A stretch of 64,000 nucleotides of DNA from Chloroflexota bacterium (GTDB lineage: Bacteria > Chloroflexota > Anaerolineae > UBA7937 > B3-Chlor): NCBI GenBank assembly GCA_030603665.1, contig JAUVXJ010000011.1, forward strand, positions 62,001-126,000, in the 5' to 3' direction. A program made the position numbers and the translations under genes. Below are positions 1 through 10,200 of this stretch, one piece after another (position 1 is the first letter of the stretch; every line of letters starts with the position of its first letter). The notes under the pieces were generated by a model, which saw only the letters and a list, made by a program, of their open reading frames with translations, ran no database searches and was not told the origin of the DNA.

Positions 1-944
1 CGCTGGCGCTCCTCCGCCGTGCGCTCCATGTGTTGGAGCGCGTCCCGATCCTTCTCCAACTGGATCCTGAGGGCATCCAGGGCATCGAGCATTCTCTCAG
101 TGTTCCTCAGCTGCTTATCCGACAGCCCGATTTGCTCCCTCACAGCATCCGCATCCGTGCGCCAGGCCGCCATCTCTTTAGCCCAACCAGATATCTGCTT
201 CTTGCCCCGGTCATCCACTCCGCGAAGCTGGTCCACCAGTTGAGACTGCTCCCCTCTTGTGTCTTCTACCAGGGCTACCAGCTCCCCCATCCTCTGGTCT
301 TCTCGCTCAAGAAGCGCCTGCACAAGAGTCAACCTTTCGCCCATGCTTTCGGATCTTGATTGCTCCTCTTCGCTTGCCTGGAAAAGCTCAACCATGCTTC
401 TCTCGGCTTTGCTCACCCGCTCCCCGACTACCAGAAGCTTTTCCTGCTGCCCGCTGACTTCCTTGGCTCCCTCATCAATCTGCAACCGAAGGGCCGAGGC
501 GGTCTTGGTCAAGCGCTGGATATCGGCCCGCTGGGCGTCAAGGGGCTCCTGAATCTTCATGGCTTCCGTGAGCCGCTGCTCCAGCCGTGCAAGGCCTGAT
601 ACCCGCTCCTGGCGTTCCTCCCTGAGCTGCCTGTCCCGTGCCTCATCCTCCTTGCCCGCACGTTCTTCAGACTTGCGCAACTCCATCAAGATTTCGTCCT
701 TGAACTGCTGCAGCGCCTTGTCGAACCGAGACAGGCGCGAAACCTCCGCAGCGGCCCGTGCGAGATCTTGTTCTAACCGCTCCGTTGCCTCCCAAACACG
801 AACCAGCTGACCCTCCTGCTGTTCCTGTTTCTTCTGCAAATCAGCGAGAAGCGCCTTGTCCTGTCGGCGCTCCTCCTCCAGCCACTTCAGCAACTGGGCA
901 GCCTCACCCAGGTCCATCTCCACCTTTGTCTTCTCTCTAGACAT
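1..944 (-). CDS. Coiled-coil protein (partial, C-terminus outside window)
   Basis: An uninterrupted minus-strand frame runs from an ATG at 944 to the window edge, giving at least 314 residues. The product is very rich in Glu, Gln, Lys, Arg and Leu and has the heptad look of a long coiled coil; no signal peptide, membrane segment or catalytic motif is visible. Its ATG lies inside the end of phoU: start and phoU stop overlap by 8 bases (ATGTCTAG), so the two genes are probably translationally coupled and co-transcribed. I do not recognise the family. A structural or SMC/septum-type scaffolding role is only a guess from composition. Confidence 0.75.
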   Translation of the reverse strand, partial: MSREKTKVEMDLGEAAQLLKWLEEERRQDKALLADLQKKQEQQEGQLVRVWEATERLEQDLARAAAEVSRLSRFDKALQQFKDEILMELRKSEERAGKEDEARDRQLREERQERVSGLARLEQRLTEAMKIQEPLDAQRADIQRLTKTASALRLQIDEGAKEVSGQQEKLLVVGERVSKAERSMVELFQASEEEQSRSESMGERLTLVQALLEREDQRMGELVALVEDTRGEQSQLVDQLRGVDDRGKKQISGWAKEMAAWRTDADAVREQIGLSDKQLRNTERMLDALDALRIQLEKDRDALQHMERTAEERQ

Positions 945-1593
945 TGTGCTCCTCGATCTCACCCTTGACCAGGAACACCACACGCTCCCCGATGTTGATG
1001 GCTCGGTCCGCGATCCGCTCAAGATTTTTAGCGACCCAGAGAAGGTAGGTAGCCCTGGTGATCGTTCTGGGATCCTCCATCATGAAGATCAGCAGCTCTC
1101 TGAACACCTGGTCGTAGAGCCGGTCTACCTCGTCATCTTCGGCGCCCAGACTTCGGGCCAACTCGACGTCGCGATTCACAAAAGCCGCCAATTCGCGCTC
1201 CAGGAGCCAGCGCGACTTCGTCGCCATGCGGGGGATGTCCACCAGTGGCTTCAGGGGTTCGCGCGGGCCCATCATCACGCCGACCTGCCCGATGCCCTTG
1301 GCGTGGTCCGCCATTCGTTCCAGTTCGGTAGCGATGCTGGCGACGGCAAAGATGACCCTCAGGTCGCTGGCCAGGGGCTGCTGCGTCGCGATCAGCACCA
1401 GACAGTGCTCTTCGATATCATGTTGCGCTTGGTTGATGTCGTCATCTTCCCTGATCACTCTTCGAGAGAGATGAATATCCCGCTTCGCAAGAGCATCGAC
1501 ACTTAGATCGATTGCCCTGTCCACCAATCTGCCCATGTCCAAGACGTCCTGCTCCAGCGCTTTCAATTGCTCGTCGAAGGTCTCCCGAGTCAC
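937..1593 (-). CDS. phoU: PhoU phosphate-signalling regulator
   Basis: The 218-residue protein has the family's usual length and its two repeated three-helix PhoU domains (about residues 10-105 and 115-210). Each carries the E-x3-D metal-binding signature: ERMAD at 92-96 and ERIAD at 192-196. PhoU proteins link the Pst phosphate transporter to the PhoR/PhoB two-component system and restrain phosphate uptake in the cytoplasm. The start is a GTG preceded by AAGGGGG. No pst or pho kinase gene lies beside it here; the downstream partner is a coiled-coil protein with an overlapping start. A good promoter lies just upstream. Confidence 0.93.
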   Translation of the reverse strand: MTRETFDEQLKALEQDVLDMGRLVDRAIDLSVDALAKRDIHLSRRVIREDDDINQAQHDIEEHCLVLIATQQPLASDLRVIFAVASIATELERMADHAKGIGQVGVMMGPREPLKPLVDIPRMATKSRWLLERELAAFVNRDVELARSLGAEDDEVDRLYDQVFRELLIFMMEDPRTITRATYLLWVAKNLERIADRAINIGERVVFLVKGEIEEHNV

Positions 1594-1628
1594 GATGTCA
1601 GCCCCCTTTCGCAGCGTGGATCACGACG

Positions 1629-1657
1629 ATTATAGCATCAACCGGTACGCCCTGCAA
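1629..1657 (-). promoter_or_regulatory. Sigma70-type promoter of phoU
   Basis: On the minus strand, TTGCAG (1657-1652) and TATAAT (1634-1629) are separated by 17 bases. Transcription would start near 1622, about 30 bases before the phoU GTG. Confidence 0.6.
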
Positions 1658-1969
1658 TGGCTGTTTGCGTGCGCAGGACATCGCTCCCGACGGGGGGGAC
1701 TCTGCACCTTCGCCAACACATCGACATCAAGGGAGATGCTGTGCAAGGCTTACATCAGATTCCGATGCCTCAGGTCATCGATCTGGACTCTGAGACTGCC
1801 TGCGGCGCTGGAGAACGACAGCAGCAGCCAATTCACACGGAAGCACGACCGTAACAGGACCTAACGCAGATTCCGGAGCATTGGCAGGAGCCGTGGTCGC
1901 AAGCCATCTATTGCCTCCTTCCAGCTCTGGCCGGCAGACACACACGGATCCCGTGAGGCGGGACCCGAC

Positions 1970-1998
1970 TTGACTTGTGGTTGGCGCGCTGGTAGAAT
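1970..1998 (+). promoter_or_regulatory. Sigma70-type promoter of hppA
   Basis: TTGACT (1970-1975) and TAGAAT (1993-1998) are 17 bases apart. Predicted start near 2005 gives a leader of about 115 bases. Confidence 0.6.
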
Positions 1999-2119
1999 TG
2001 CGCGTTGTGCGTGTCCGCCCGCAGCGCGGGTAGGCAGGGCTGCAGCCATCAGTTCCGTGACGATCGTGTGCACGGGGCAGCGAAGCACCTATACAAAGCA
2101 CGAATAGGAGGCACACTTC

Positions 2120-4378
2120 ATGGGAGATTTAAGCAGTCTTGAAGCGACGATGCTCTACGCGGTCCTCGGAGTAGCCCTTCTCAGCCTGGTGTACGCATAC
2201 TGGCTGTATCGCGACACGATCCGACGCGAGAAGGCAGGGGAGGATATGCAGAAGGTCTGGCGTGCCATCAAGGCGGGCGCCAATGCCTATCTGCAGAGAC
2301 AGTTGAAAAGCATCCTGCCGATTCTGGCAGGATTGGCGGTGGTAGTCTTCCTAAGCGTCTACGTGGTCGAGCCCAGTCAAGAGGCCTTGGCCATGTTCAA
2401 TAACGACGTAGACGCCGCGCGGCTTGGGATCGGCCTGGGACGAAGCCTAGCCTTCATCGTGGGAGCCACGTTTTCCCTTCTGGTCGGACAACTTGGAATG
2501 AGGGTGGCTATCGAGGCCAATATCCGCGTCGCAGGAGAGGCCGCACGCAACAATTACAACGGCGCACTCACCGTGGCCTACCGGGCGGGCACCTTCACCG
2601 GGATGTTGACCGATGGCCTCGGCCTCCTAGGGGGCACCATCATCTTCTTGATTTTTGGAAAGGCGGCCCCCGATGCCCTGCTGGGATTCGGCTTTGGCGG
2701 CACTCTGGTGGCCCTCTTCATGCGGATTGGCGGAGGGATCTACACCAAGGCCGCCGACGTGGGGGCTGATCTCGTCGGCAAGGTGGAGCAGGGCTTGCCG
2801 GAGGACGACCCGCGCAACGCGGCGGTAGTGGCCGATCTAGTGGGCGACAACGTGGGAGATTGCGCGGGGATGGCCGCCGACATCTTCGAAAGCTACGAGG
2901 TGACCATAGTGTCGGCCCTGATCCTGGGCCTGTTCCTGTTCCACCAAACGGGCGACACCTTCTGGATCGTGTATCCCCTGGTCGTGAGGGCGATTGGCGT
3001 GGTCTCCTCTATCATAGGGACCCTGGCGGTGCCGATATGGGAGAGCTTCCCCATCAGATTCTTGAGGGCCAAGGATGCGGAAGAGGCCATGTTCCGCTCC
3101 TATGAGCTCTCATCTATCATTATTGTAGGGTCTGCGTTCCTCTTCTCGCTCCTCTACGCCCACGAGTGGCAATTAGCGACCCTGAACGCCGTTGGGGTCG
3201 GACTGGCGGTGGCCTTCAACCCGCTAACCTCACTTTTCACCTCGTCCAAGCGAAAGCTGGTCCAGGAGATCGCCGAGTCCTCTCAGACCGGCTCAGCGAC
3301 GACAATTCTCTCTGGGCTGGCCCTGGGGATGGAAGGAAGCGTGTGGAGTCTGGTTGCCATCGTGGTGGCGCTCAGTGCCAGCCTTCTGGTGTTCGGAGGT
3401 GAGTCTCTTATTCACGTTCTGTACGGCGTGGCCATGATAGGCATCGGCATGCTCGCTCTTACCGGCAACAACGTGGCGATGGACACCTTTGGGCCAATCG
3501 CCGACAACGCCAGCGGCATTGGCGAGATGGCTGGCGCGGATGAGAAGGCCCAGGCACTGCTTGCCGAGCTGGACACGGTGGGCAACACCACCAAGGCGAT
3601 CACCAAGCAAATAGCGATCGCCTCCGCTGTGGTGGCGGCAACCGCTCTGTTCTTCGCCTTCGTTGCTGACGCGCTGACGCTCGCCAATCCCGACGTACCA
3701 CTCCTTGAGCTGTTGGACCGAGGAATCCCGGTATCAACGCTGGACGGCAGCATCGGCTTCCTGTTGGGTGGTGCGCTGCCCTTCCTCTTCGCCGCCTTCT
3801 GCCTGCGGGCAGTGGCTCGTGGCGCCAATCTGGTGGTCAACGAGGTGCGTCGTCAGTTCAAGATCCCTGGCGTGTTGGAGGGCACCGCTACACCGGACTA
3901 CGCAAAGGTGGTTGCAATCACCACTACCTCCGCCCAAAAGGAGCTGGTCCCCCTGGTGGTCATCTCCGTAACGCTGCCGCTCATCGTGGGTATGCTCTTC
4001 GGCGTGATGGCGCTGGGCACCTTCCTCGCCGGCGTGATCCTTGTAGGACAGCTGCTGGCAGTGTTCATGGCCCTCGCCGGTGGCGCGCTGGACAACGCGA
4101 AGAAGTACATCGAGGACGGTCATTTCGGCGGCAAGGGATCGCCAGCCCACAAGGCTAGTATCGAGGGTGACACCGTCGGCGACCCGCTGAAAGACACAGC
4201 CGGTCCTGCTCTGAACCCCATGATCAAGGTCGTGAACCTGGTGAGCTTGCTGGCTGCGCCACTGATCGTCCAATCGAAGGGCAGTCCAGCAGCATGGGTC
4301 GTTCTGATCGCCCTCGCGGCTATGCTCGTATGGGGTATCTGGCAGAGCAAGAAGGAGGCCTCTACGGAACTAGCTTAG
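2120..4378 (+). CDS. hppA: Membrane H+-translocating pyrophosphatase, K+-independent type
   Basis: A 752-residue integral membrane pyrophosphatase that hydrolyses cytoplasmic PPi and pumps protons out. About 16 hydrophobic segments span the protein. The cytoplasmic catalytic motifs are present: the GGGIYTKAADVGADLVGKVE block (about 204-223), DNVGD at 243-247 and the C-terminal GDTVGDPLKDTAGPALNPM region. The cation-specificity motif reads GNTTKAIT with Lys492 and Thr495; in this family Lys at that place marks the K+-independent subgroup, while K+-dependent enzymes have Ala. The start has AGGAGG eight bases upstream. It would recycle PPi from biosynthesis into proton motive force, typical of energy-limited anaerobes. 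It is followed by a terminator hairpin and appears monocistronic. Confidence 0.96.
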   Translation: MGDLSSLEATMLYAVLGVALLSLVYAYWLYRDTIRREKAGEDMQKVWRAIKAGANAYLQRQLKSILPILAGLAVVVFLSVYVVEPSQEALAMFNNDVDAARLGIGLGRSLAFIVGATFSLLVGQLGMRVAIEANIRVAGEAARNNYNGALTVAYRAGTFTGMLTDGLGLLGGTIIFLIFGKAAPDALLGFGFGGTLVALFMRIGGGIYTKAADVGADLVGKVEQGLPEDDPRNAAVVADLVGDNVGDCAGMAADIFESYEVTIVSALILGLFLFHQTGDTFWIVYPLVVRAIGVVSSIIGTLAVPIWESFPIRFLRAKDAEEAMFRSYELSSIIIVGSAFLFSLLYAHEWQLATLNAVGVGLAVAFNPLTSLFTSSKRKLVQEIAESSQTGSATTILSGLALGMEGSVWSLVAIVVALSASLLVFGGESLIHVLYGVAMIGIGMLALTGNNVAMDTFGPIADNASGIGEMAGADEKAQALLAELDTVGNTTKAITKQIAIASAVVAATALFFAFVADALTLANPDVPLLELLDRGIPVSTLDGSIGFLLGGALPFLFAAFCLRAVARGANLVVNEVRRQFKIPGVLEGTATPDYAKVVAITTTSAQKELVPLVVISVTLPLIVGMLFGVMALGTFLAGVILVGQLLAVFMALAGGALDNAKKYIEDGHFGGKGSPAHKASIEGDTVGDPLKDTAGPALNPMIKVVNLVSLLAAPLIVQSKGSPAAWVVLIALAAMLVWGIWQSKKEASTELA

Positions 4379-4501
4379 GTTGACACATCAACCCTGTGGG
4401 CGCTGATGTACTCCGTCGCGCACCAGCGATGGACCCGCGGGCGTTGATCGCAAGGCTGTCGCGCAGTGTGCAACGACAGCCCACTAGCGGTGTCCAAGAC
4501 G

Positions 4502-4540
4502 GCCCCGCATCAGCCATTGTTCGCTGGTGCGGGGCTCTTT
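4502..4540 (+). terminator. Terminator-like hairpin after hppA
   Basis: A 13-bp stem (4502-4514 with 4523-4535, one G-U pair) with an 8-base loop is followed by TCTTT. The U tract is weak. It lies 124 bases past the hppA stop. Confidence 0.55.
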
Positions 4541-4825
4541 CTGAATCCACGCGAAGCAGGAGAGCGAGTGACACAAGACGCCATCCGGCGAGCGAGCCGC
4601 AGAACACATCCGCGCGAAAGGGGGAGACCGAGGACCGCGACGAACCACCGGACCGCTCGCCAACACGCCTCCTTGGTCTGAGGCCTGGGTCGCCTATGCT
4701 GAGCGCTTGCTCAGCGATGGCGTCGCAACGTACCTGGACTCGCAAACTGCAGCGTCGTCGCTGGGCACCCAAACAGCGGAGGGCAAGCAGGGGGGAACCG
4801 CACGGCCCTGAGAATCGTCAATGTC

Positions 4826-4853
4826 TTGACATAGTGGACAGGAGTGTTATAAT
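4826..4853 (+). promoter_or_regulatory. Consensus promoter giving a leaderless mRNA
   Basis: Perfect TTGACA (4826-4831) and perfect TATAAT (4848-4853), 16 bases apart. The usual start distance falls on 4859-4861, i.e. on the ATG at 4860, and there is no usable Shine-Dalgarno site. Confidence 0.75.
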
Positions 4854-4859
4854 TGAGGC

Positions 4860-5942
4860 ATGTCAACTAAATCAAACGTCACCAAGAGCGCGTCGAAGAC
4901 GACCAGACGGGGCGGCTGCCGTGCCCTGAGCCTGGTCTTGGTCGCTTCGCTAGCGATGACCCTCTGCACAATCGGAGGCGTCGCGTCGGGCTACCTCTTC
5001 TACGACCTGATCGAGATCCCCTATTTCTACGAGCTATACCGCAGCCTCGTACATCCTCTGGAGGCTAGTGGCCTCCTCCCTGTCGTCGGTCCGCGTTTCG
5101 AGAACGTGCCCCCTGGGGAGTCAACTGAGCTCGCCATGCACGGCAACCCTCGGGTCAACATACTGCTCGTGGGCCTGGATCAGCGGTGGCAGGTTCAACA
5201 TAGGGCGTTTCGCACAGACACCATCATGATTGCCTCGCTGCATGCAGATACGAACGAGGCGTTGCTGTTCTCCATTCCCCGCGATCTATACGTGGAGGTG
5301 CCGGAACACGGCAAGCGACGAATCAACATCGCCCACGTGCTGGGTGAGACCCAAGACTACCCTGGTGGTGGCCCCGCCTTGCTGATGGACACTATCCAGC
5401 AGAACTTTGGCATCCCCCTCCATGGGTACGTGATGATCAACTTCGAGGGGTTCAGGGAGACCGTTGACCTGCTTGGTGGAGTGGACATCTACGTCGACAA
5501 GGAGATATGGGACAACAAGTACCCCGACGACCGGGGCAGCGAGATGACCATTCACATCCCCGCGGGGCAGCAGCACATGGACAGCGAGACTCTCCTCATA
5601 TACGCCCGTACCAGACATGGTAGTGACGACTTCAACCGCATGGCCCGACAGCAGAAGACTGTGACGGCCTTGGCCAAGAAGTCTCTCAGTCTGGGGATGC
5701 TCCCCCGACTACCGGAGTTGCTGCAGGCCTTGAGCCATACCTTCTATACAGACCTCTCTCCAACAGTGATCGTCCAGCTAGCAGGCATGGCCAGCCAGGT
5801 AAACCCTGACGAGATCCAGTTTGTGGTGATAGACCGCACATATCTCGACCCGTCGCAGCGACAGCCGGGAGACGAGCCCAGCCTCCTCTACCCAGATTGG
5901 GACAAGATCCACACCCTCGTTGACGAAGCCTTCTTCGAGTAG
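4860..5942 (+). CDS. LytR-CpsA-Psr (LCP) family cell-envelope ligase
   Basis: The 360-residue protein has a short basic N-terminus, one membrane segment (about 22-50) and an extracytoplasmic LCP domain (about 95-275). LCP signatures are RTDTIM at 118-123, the SIPRDLY stretch at 138-144 with Arg141, and YARTRH...DDFNRMARQQ further on; these arginines and aspartates bind the pyrophosphate of a polyprenyl-PP-linked glycan. Family members transfer glycopolymers from undecaprenyl pyrophosphate to the wall or to acceptor proteins. The ATG coincides with the predicted transcription start, so translation is probably leaderless. The polymer it attaches cannot be told from sequence. A deacetylase-like gene follows 71 bases downstream. 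Confidence 0.9.
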   Translation: MSTKSNVTKSASKTTRRGGCRALSLVLVASLAMTLCTIGGVASGYLFYDLIEIPYFYELYRSLVHPLEASGLLPVVGPRFENVPPGESTELAMHGNPRVNILLVGLDQRWQVQHRAFRTDTIMIASLHADTNEALLFSIPRDLYVEVPEHGKRRINIAHVLGETQDYPGGGPALLMDTIQQNFGIPLHGYVMINFEGFRETVDLLGGVDIYVDKEIWDNKYPDDRGSEMTIHIPAGQQHMDSETLLIYARTRHGSDDFNRMARQQKTVTALAKKSLSLGMLPRLPELLQALSHTFYTDLSPTVIVQLAGMASQVNPDEIQFVVIDRTYLDPSQRQPGDEPSLLYPDWDKIHTLVDEAFFE

Positions 5943-6013
5943 CCAGCTGCGCGGCTGCGAGCACGCTGCAAAGCCCCAGCTGGATTTCGAGCGAGACGTA
6001 GGAAGAGGGATCC

Positions 6014-7039
6014 ATGTCCACAGCCTACGTGTACGACCCAGTCTTCTTGGAGCACGATCGACCCGGCCACGTCGAGCGCAGGGAGCGGCTGTCCGCCACT
6101 ATGCACCTGCTTGCCCAGAAGGAACTGCTGGGCAAGCTGGTGGAGGTGCAGGCGACGCTGGTGCCCATGGAACATCTGTTGACGGTGCATCATGAGGACT
6201 ACGTGAAGCGCGCCAAAGAAGTCGCCGAGGGAGGAGGAGGAAACCTCGACTCGGATACCTACCTCAACGGCCGCTCCTACGAAGTTGCGTTGACCGCCGC
6301 GGGAGGGATGCTCAACCTGGTGGATGCCATCCTTGATGGCAAGGCAGACAACGGCTTCGCCTTGGTGCGCCCGCCTGGCCATCACGCTCTGCCGGGAAGA
6401 GGTATGGGATTCTGCCTCTTCAATAACGTCGCAGTGGGCGCGGCGTACGCGCTCAATCACAAGGGGCTATCCCGTGTCCTCATCGCAGACTTCGACTTGC
6501 ATCACGGCAACGGAACCCAAGAGGCGTTCTATTCCACCGATCAGGTCCTGTACTTCAGCACCCACCAGTATCCCTATTATCCAGGCACCGGGCATTGGTC
6601 GGAGATCGGTGTGGGCCAAGGTGAGGGCTTCTCCGTCAACGTCCCCCTTCCTCCCGGCGTGGGGGACGAAGGGTACGAGCGCCTCTTCGACGAGATACTG
6701 TATCCCGTCGCGGAGCGATTCCGCCCCGAGTTGATCCTGGTATCCGCCGGGTACGACGCTCACTGGGCAGATCCTCTGGGCATGATGCAACTCTCGTCGA
6801 CAGGCTACGGACACCTGACGGAAACGCTCAAGCAAATCGCAGACGAGGTCTGCAATGGCCGTCTCGCCCTCACTCTCGAAGGAGGATACGACCTAGAGGC
6901 CCTCTCTCACTCCATTGCCGCTACACTGCAGACTCTGATGGGTGGAGAGATCGACGATCCTTTGGGGCCAGCACCGCATCCGGGAATACCCGTTGATGAC
7001 ATAGTCATCGACGTCAAGGGGGTGCACCGTTTGGTGTAG
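6014..7039 (+). CDS. HDAC/AcuC-family Zn-dependent deacetylase
   Basis: 341 residues, a full-length arginase/deacetylase-fold enzyme. The His pair GHHA (His123-His124), zinc ligands Asp161 and His163 in DFDLHHGNGT, Asp253 in YDAHWADP, and the LEGGYD segment near residue 290 are all present, so it should be catalytically intact. Bacterial members act on acetylated lysine (AcuC) or on acetylpolyamines and other small amides; the substrate is not decidable here. The ATG has a GAGG-rich site a few bases upstream. It follows the LCP gene on the same strand. A second, unrelated deacylase (sirtuin) lies 4.5 kb away. Confidence 0.88.
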   Translation: MSTAYVYDPVFLEHDRPGHVERRERLSATMHLLAQKELLGKLVEVQATLVPMEHLLTVHHEDYVKRAKEVAEGGGGNLDSDTYLNGRSYEVALTAAGGMLNLVDAILDGKADNGFALVRPPGHHALPGRGMGFCLFNNVAVGAAYALNHKGLSRVLIADFDLHHGNGTQEAFYSTDQVLYFSTHQYPYYPGTGHWSEIGVGQGEGFSVNVPLPPGVGDEGYERLFDEILYPVAERFRPELILVSAGYDAHWADPLGMMQLSSTGYGHLTETLKQIADEVCNGRLALTLEGGYDLEALSHSIAATLQTLMGGEIDDPLGPAPHPGIPVDDIVIDVKGVHRLV

Positions 7040-7167
7040 CCTCACACGCCCTGTTCAGCGTTTCCCGTCAACTCCACGTGCTAGGCCATGTCAGTTGCGT
7101 ATCAACGGCAAATGCGCCGCGAGATGCCACCCTCACGCGTCCACTTCCTGTGACGACACGACTGATG

Positions 7168-7196
7168 TTGACAATATCGGCGAAAGAGTGCATAAT
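7168..7196 (+). promoter_or_regulatory. Promoter of the TPR/WL-repeat gene
   Basis: TTGACA (7168-7173) and CATAAT (7191-7196) with 17 bases between. Start near 7203 gives a leader of about 40 bases. Confidence 0.65.
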
Positions 7197-7243
7197 ACTA
7201 TTGGGTGAAACCCCAGCTTCAGAGTGTTGGCGGAGGGAGAACC

Positions 7244-10200
7244 ATGGCTGAGGTAACGCTGAGCAAGTACTGTGACGAAGCAAAGGAACTCATCAGGGCT
7301 GACTCGTACGATCAGGCCATCGCCATCTGCCGTCACATCCTGAAGCACCACCCCAAGTACGTCAGAGCCTACCGCCTCCTCGGAGAGGCTTGCCTCGAGA
7401 AGGGGGACTACGTAGAAGCTGCAAACTTCTTCAAGAGAGTCCTCGGCGCCGACATGGAAGACATGGTCGTCTACGTGGGCCTCGGCATCATCTTCGATGA
7501 ACAGAGCGCTCTGGATGAGGCGATCTGGCAACTGGAACAAGCCTTTGAACTCAGTCCTGGCAATGCTGAGATCAGAGGGGAGCTACAGAGGCTATACGGC
7601 GACCGCGACGGCGCGCCCCCACCCAAGCTGAAGCTCACCTCTGCGGCCCTTGGCCGGCTCTACCTCAGGGAGGAACTGTACCAACGGGCGATAGACGAGT
7701 TCAGGGGCGTATTGGAGGAAGATCCCAAACGACCTGCCATCCAGATCGCGCTGGCGCAGGCACTGTGGTGGAGTGATCAGAGGCAGGAAGCTGCCAAAGT
7801 CTGCGAGGAGATTCTGGAGACGTATCCCAACTGCCTGAAGGCGAACCTGATTCTGGGAGAGATCTTGCTCAGCAGCGGCCGGGAAGAGGAAGGCAAGGCC
7901 TTGCTCGAGACCGCCCAAGCGATGGATCCAGAAAACGTCGTGGCCCAGGAACTGTTCCGCGAGGAATCTCCGCTCAGCGCAGAGAGCATGACGGTACCGA
8001 GGCTGGACGACACGAGTCTTGAGAAAGAGATCGAGGATCTCAGGCCCGAGATGCCCTCGCCTGTCGGAGGCACTGAGCCCGGCGACGGGGCTCCTCCGTA
8101 TCGCCCACGGGAGGGCCCAGAAGAGGTCATGCCGGACTGGCTGCGCAGCCTGCAAGAGGAAGAAGGTGAGTCCGCAGACGAGGAGTTGACGTCGCCCCCT
8201 GAGTCTCAAGTGATGCCCGATTGGCTCCAGCAGCTGGCCCACGAGAGGGCCGCTGAGGGAGTCGAGGCCCAGGAGCCGGGAATGGCTGCAGTCCCCGGCG
8301 ACGCAACATTCGAGGAAACGGAAGGCCAATTGCCGGATCAGCCGCTGGAAGAGCATCTGGAGGCCGGTGAAGAGGATGAGACAGCCGCCAGAGTGCCGGG
8401 GGAAACCCTGCTTCCTGGCGGGGAGATCACACCTGGCGAAAGCGCACTGATTGACGAGCTGCGGCTTCCGGAGGAGGAATTCTCGGAGGCAGCCCTAGAG
8501 GAGAAGCCCTGGAAAGCAGAGTCCGGCGAAGACATCCCGTCTGCACACGAAGCTCCAGACTGGCTCAGCGAGCTGAGAATGGAGGCCACGGCTACAGCCG
8601 AGGAGGCACCTGGCGCTGAACCGGATGAAGATGAGACGCCTGAATGGCTTAGCGACTTGCGGGCAGAAGGAATGGAGGACAAAGCAGTACCTGAGCCTGA
8701 CGGAGACGTGCCTGCTTGGCTGCGGGACCTGAGACCTGAGGCCGCAGAAGAGGAAGACAAGATTGACGAGGGCGAGGCGCCGGACAGAGATGCTGCGCTC
8801 GCCGCGGTGGAACCAGAGCCGAGAGCAGACGTCGGGGAGGCTGGACCGCCTCTCGAGGTTGGAGTGGAGGAGACACGCACTCCCATCGAAGAGCAGCCGA
8901 AGATCAGCGATGAAACCATGGAGCATCTTCGGGCAACCATGCCAGATGAATCGGATTCCATCGAAGAGATCATGGCTTGGATGGAGACGTCGAAGGCGCT
9001 CCTTGCGGATGAAGGGGTCACAGAGACCACCATCGCGGAACACATCGAAGCTGTATCCAGAGACTCGGACAGCATTGAGGAGGCGGAGATTCCGACTTGG
9101 TTGCCGCAATTGAGTCCGACACCTGAGGCCGGTGAAGAGGCACTCTTGGGCGACGAAACTGAGGAGCCATCTCAAGAAACAGCGGTGCCAACCCCAGAGG
9201 AGGAGATCCCTACCTGGCTCCTAGAACTGAGACCCGAGACCGCAGAGTCGATAGCACCTGCCATCGGGGAAGAGACAGAAGAAGCGCCCGGCGAAGAACC
9301 GACCGCGCAACATGAAGATGAGTCCATTCCATTGGAGGAGGCCGCGGCGATGGCAGAGCAGGCGCCTACGACCCCTCCTGAGGAGAAGATCCCAACCTGG
9401 CTTCTCAGACTGCGGGCTGATGAAACGGAGGAAGGGGCGCCCGTGCCCTCTGAGGAGCCCCAGATTGCCCCCGAGGAAGCAACCGCCCCTCCATCTGAGG
9501 AGGAGATGCCCTCCTGGATTGACCAACGAAGAGAGGAAGCAGCTGAAGAAGTGGCTATTCCCTCTGCCGAGGCCGAAGGCGGCGGGGAGGAACCGGTGGG
9601 GCCCCCACCAGCGGATGAGGAAATCCCCTCGTGGCTGCGCGAACTCCGGGCGGAGGCGATGAGAGATGAGCCTGCTGCCCCTGCCGAGGAACCTGAACCC
9701 GCCGTCGAGGAACCTGCCCCTCCTCCCACTGAAGAGGAGGAGGTGCCATCGTGGCTGAGCCAACTGCAAGCAGAGGCAGCTAGGGACGAGACCCCTCTCC
9801 CAACGGAGGAGGTGCCTCTGGCCCAGGAGGAGCCTGAACCCCACGAGGTGGAAGCGGAGTTTCCATCGTGGCTCCAGGAACTACGGGCAGAAGTAGCTCG
9901 GGAAGGAGCGGCCATCTCGCCCGAGGAGATCCCTACCGGCCCCGAGGCAGAACCCATAGCTCCAACTGAGCCAGCGGAGATGCCATCCTGGCTGAGCGAA
10001 GCGGACGCGGAAGCAGAGGCGGGGGAGGACCTCGCGCGCGAGGAGCCCGAGATCACCCCTGGCGAAGTCCCACTTACACCGCTGGAGGAAGAGGAAGTCC
10101 CCTCATGGCTGCGCGAGTTGAGGACCCAAGCAGCAGACGGAGACACAGGCATCCTCATGCAGGCAGCCGAATCGGCCGCTGAGGAGGTGCCGCTGCCGGC

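Larger units (their letters stand above)
1594..2119. other. Divergent intergenic region phoU/hppA
   Basis: About 525 bases without a convincing gene. It holds the minus-strand phoU promoter and the plus-strand hppA promoter. Short open frames here lack coding character and ribosome sites. The hppA leader (about 2005-2119) contains a small GC hairpin around 2021-2033; I see no known riboswitch. Confidence 0.5.
4379..4859. other. Intergenic region hppA/LCP gene
   Basis: About 480 bases without a gene I can support. Contents: the hairpin at 4502-4540 and the promoter at 4826-4853. Between them I see nothing recognisable; the open frames have no ribosome site and no family resemblance. Confidence 0.5.

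Noticed and set aside
4396..4929. 177-codon plus-strand frame after hppA
   Set aside because: Contains the terminator hairpin and the LCP promoter and overlaps the LCP start; Arg-rich, without a family.
8338..9175. Two further minus-strand frames of about 230-245 codons inside the TPR gene
   Set aside because: Same low-complexity antisense effect.
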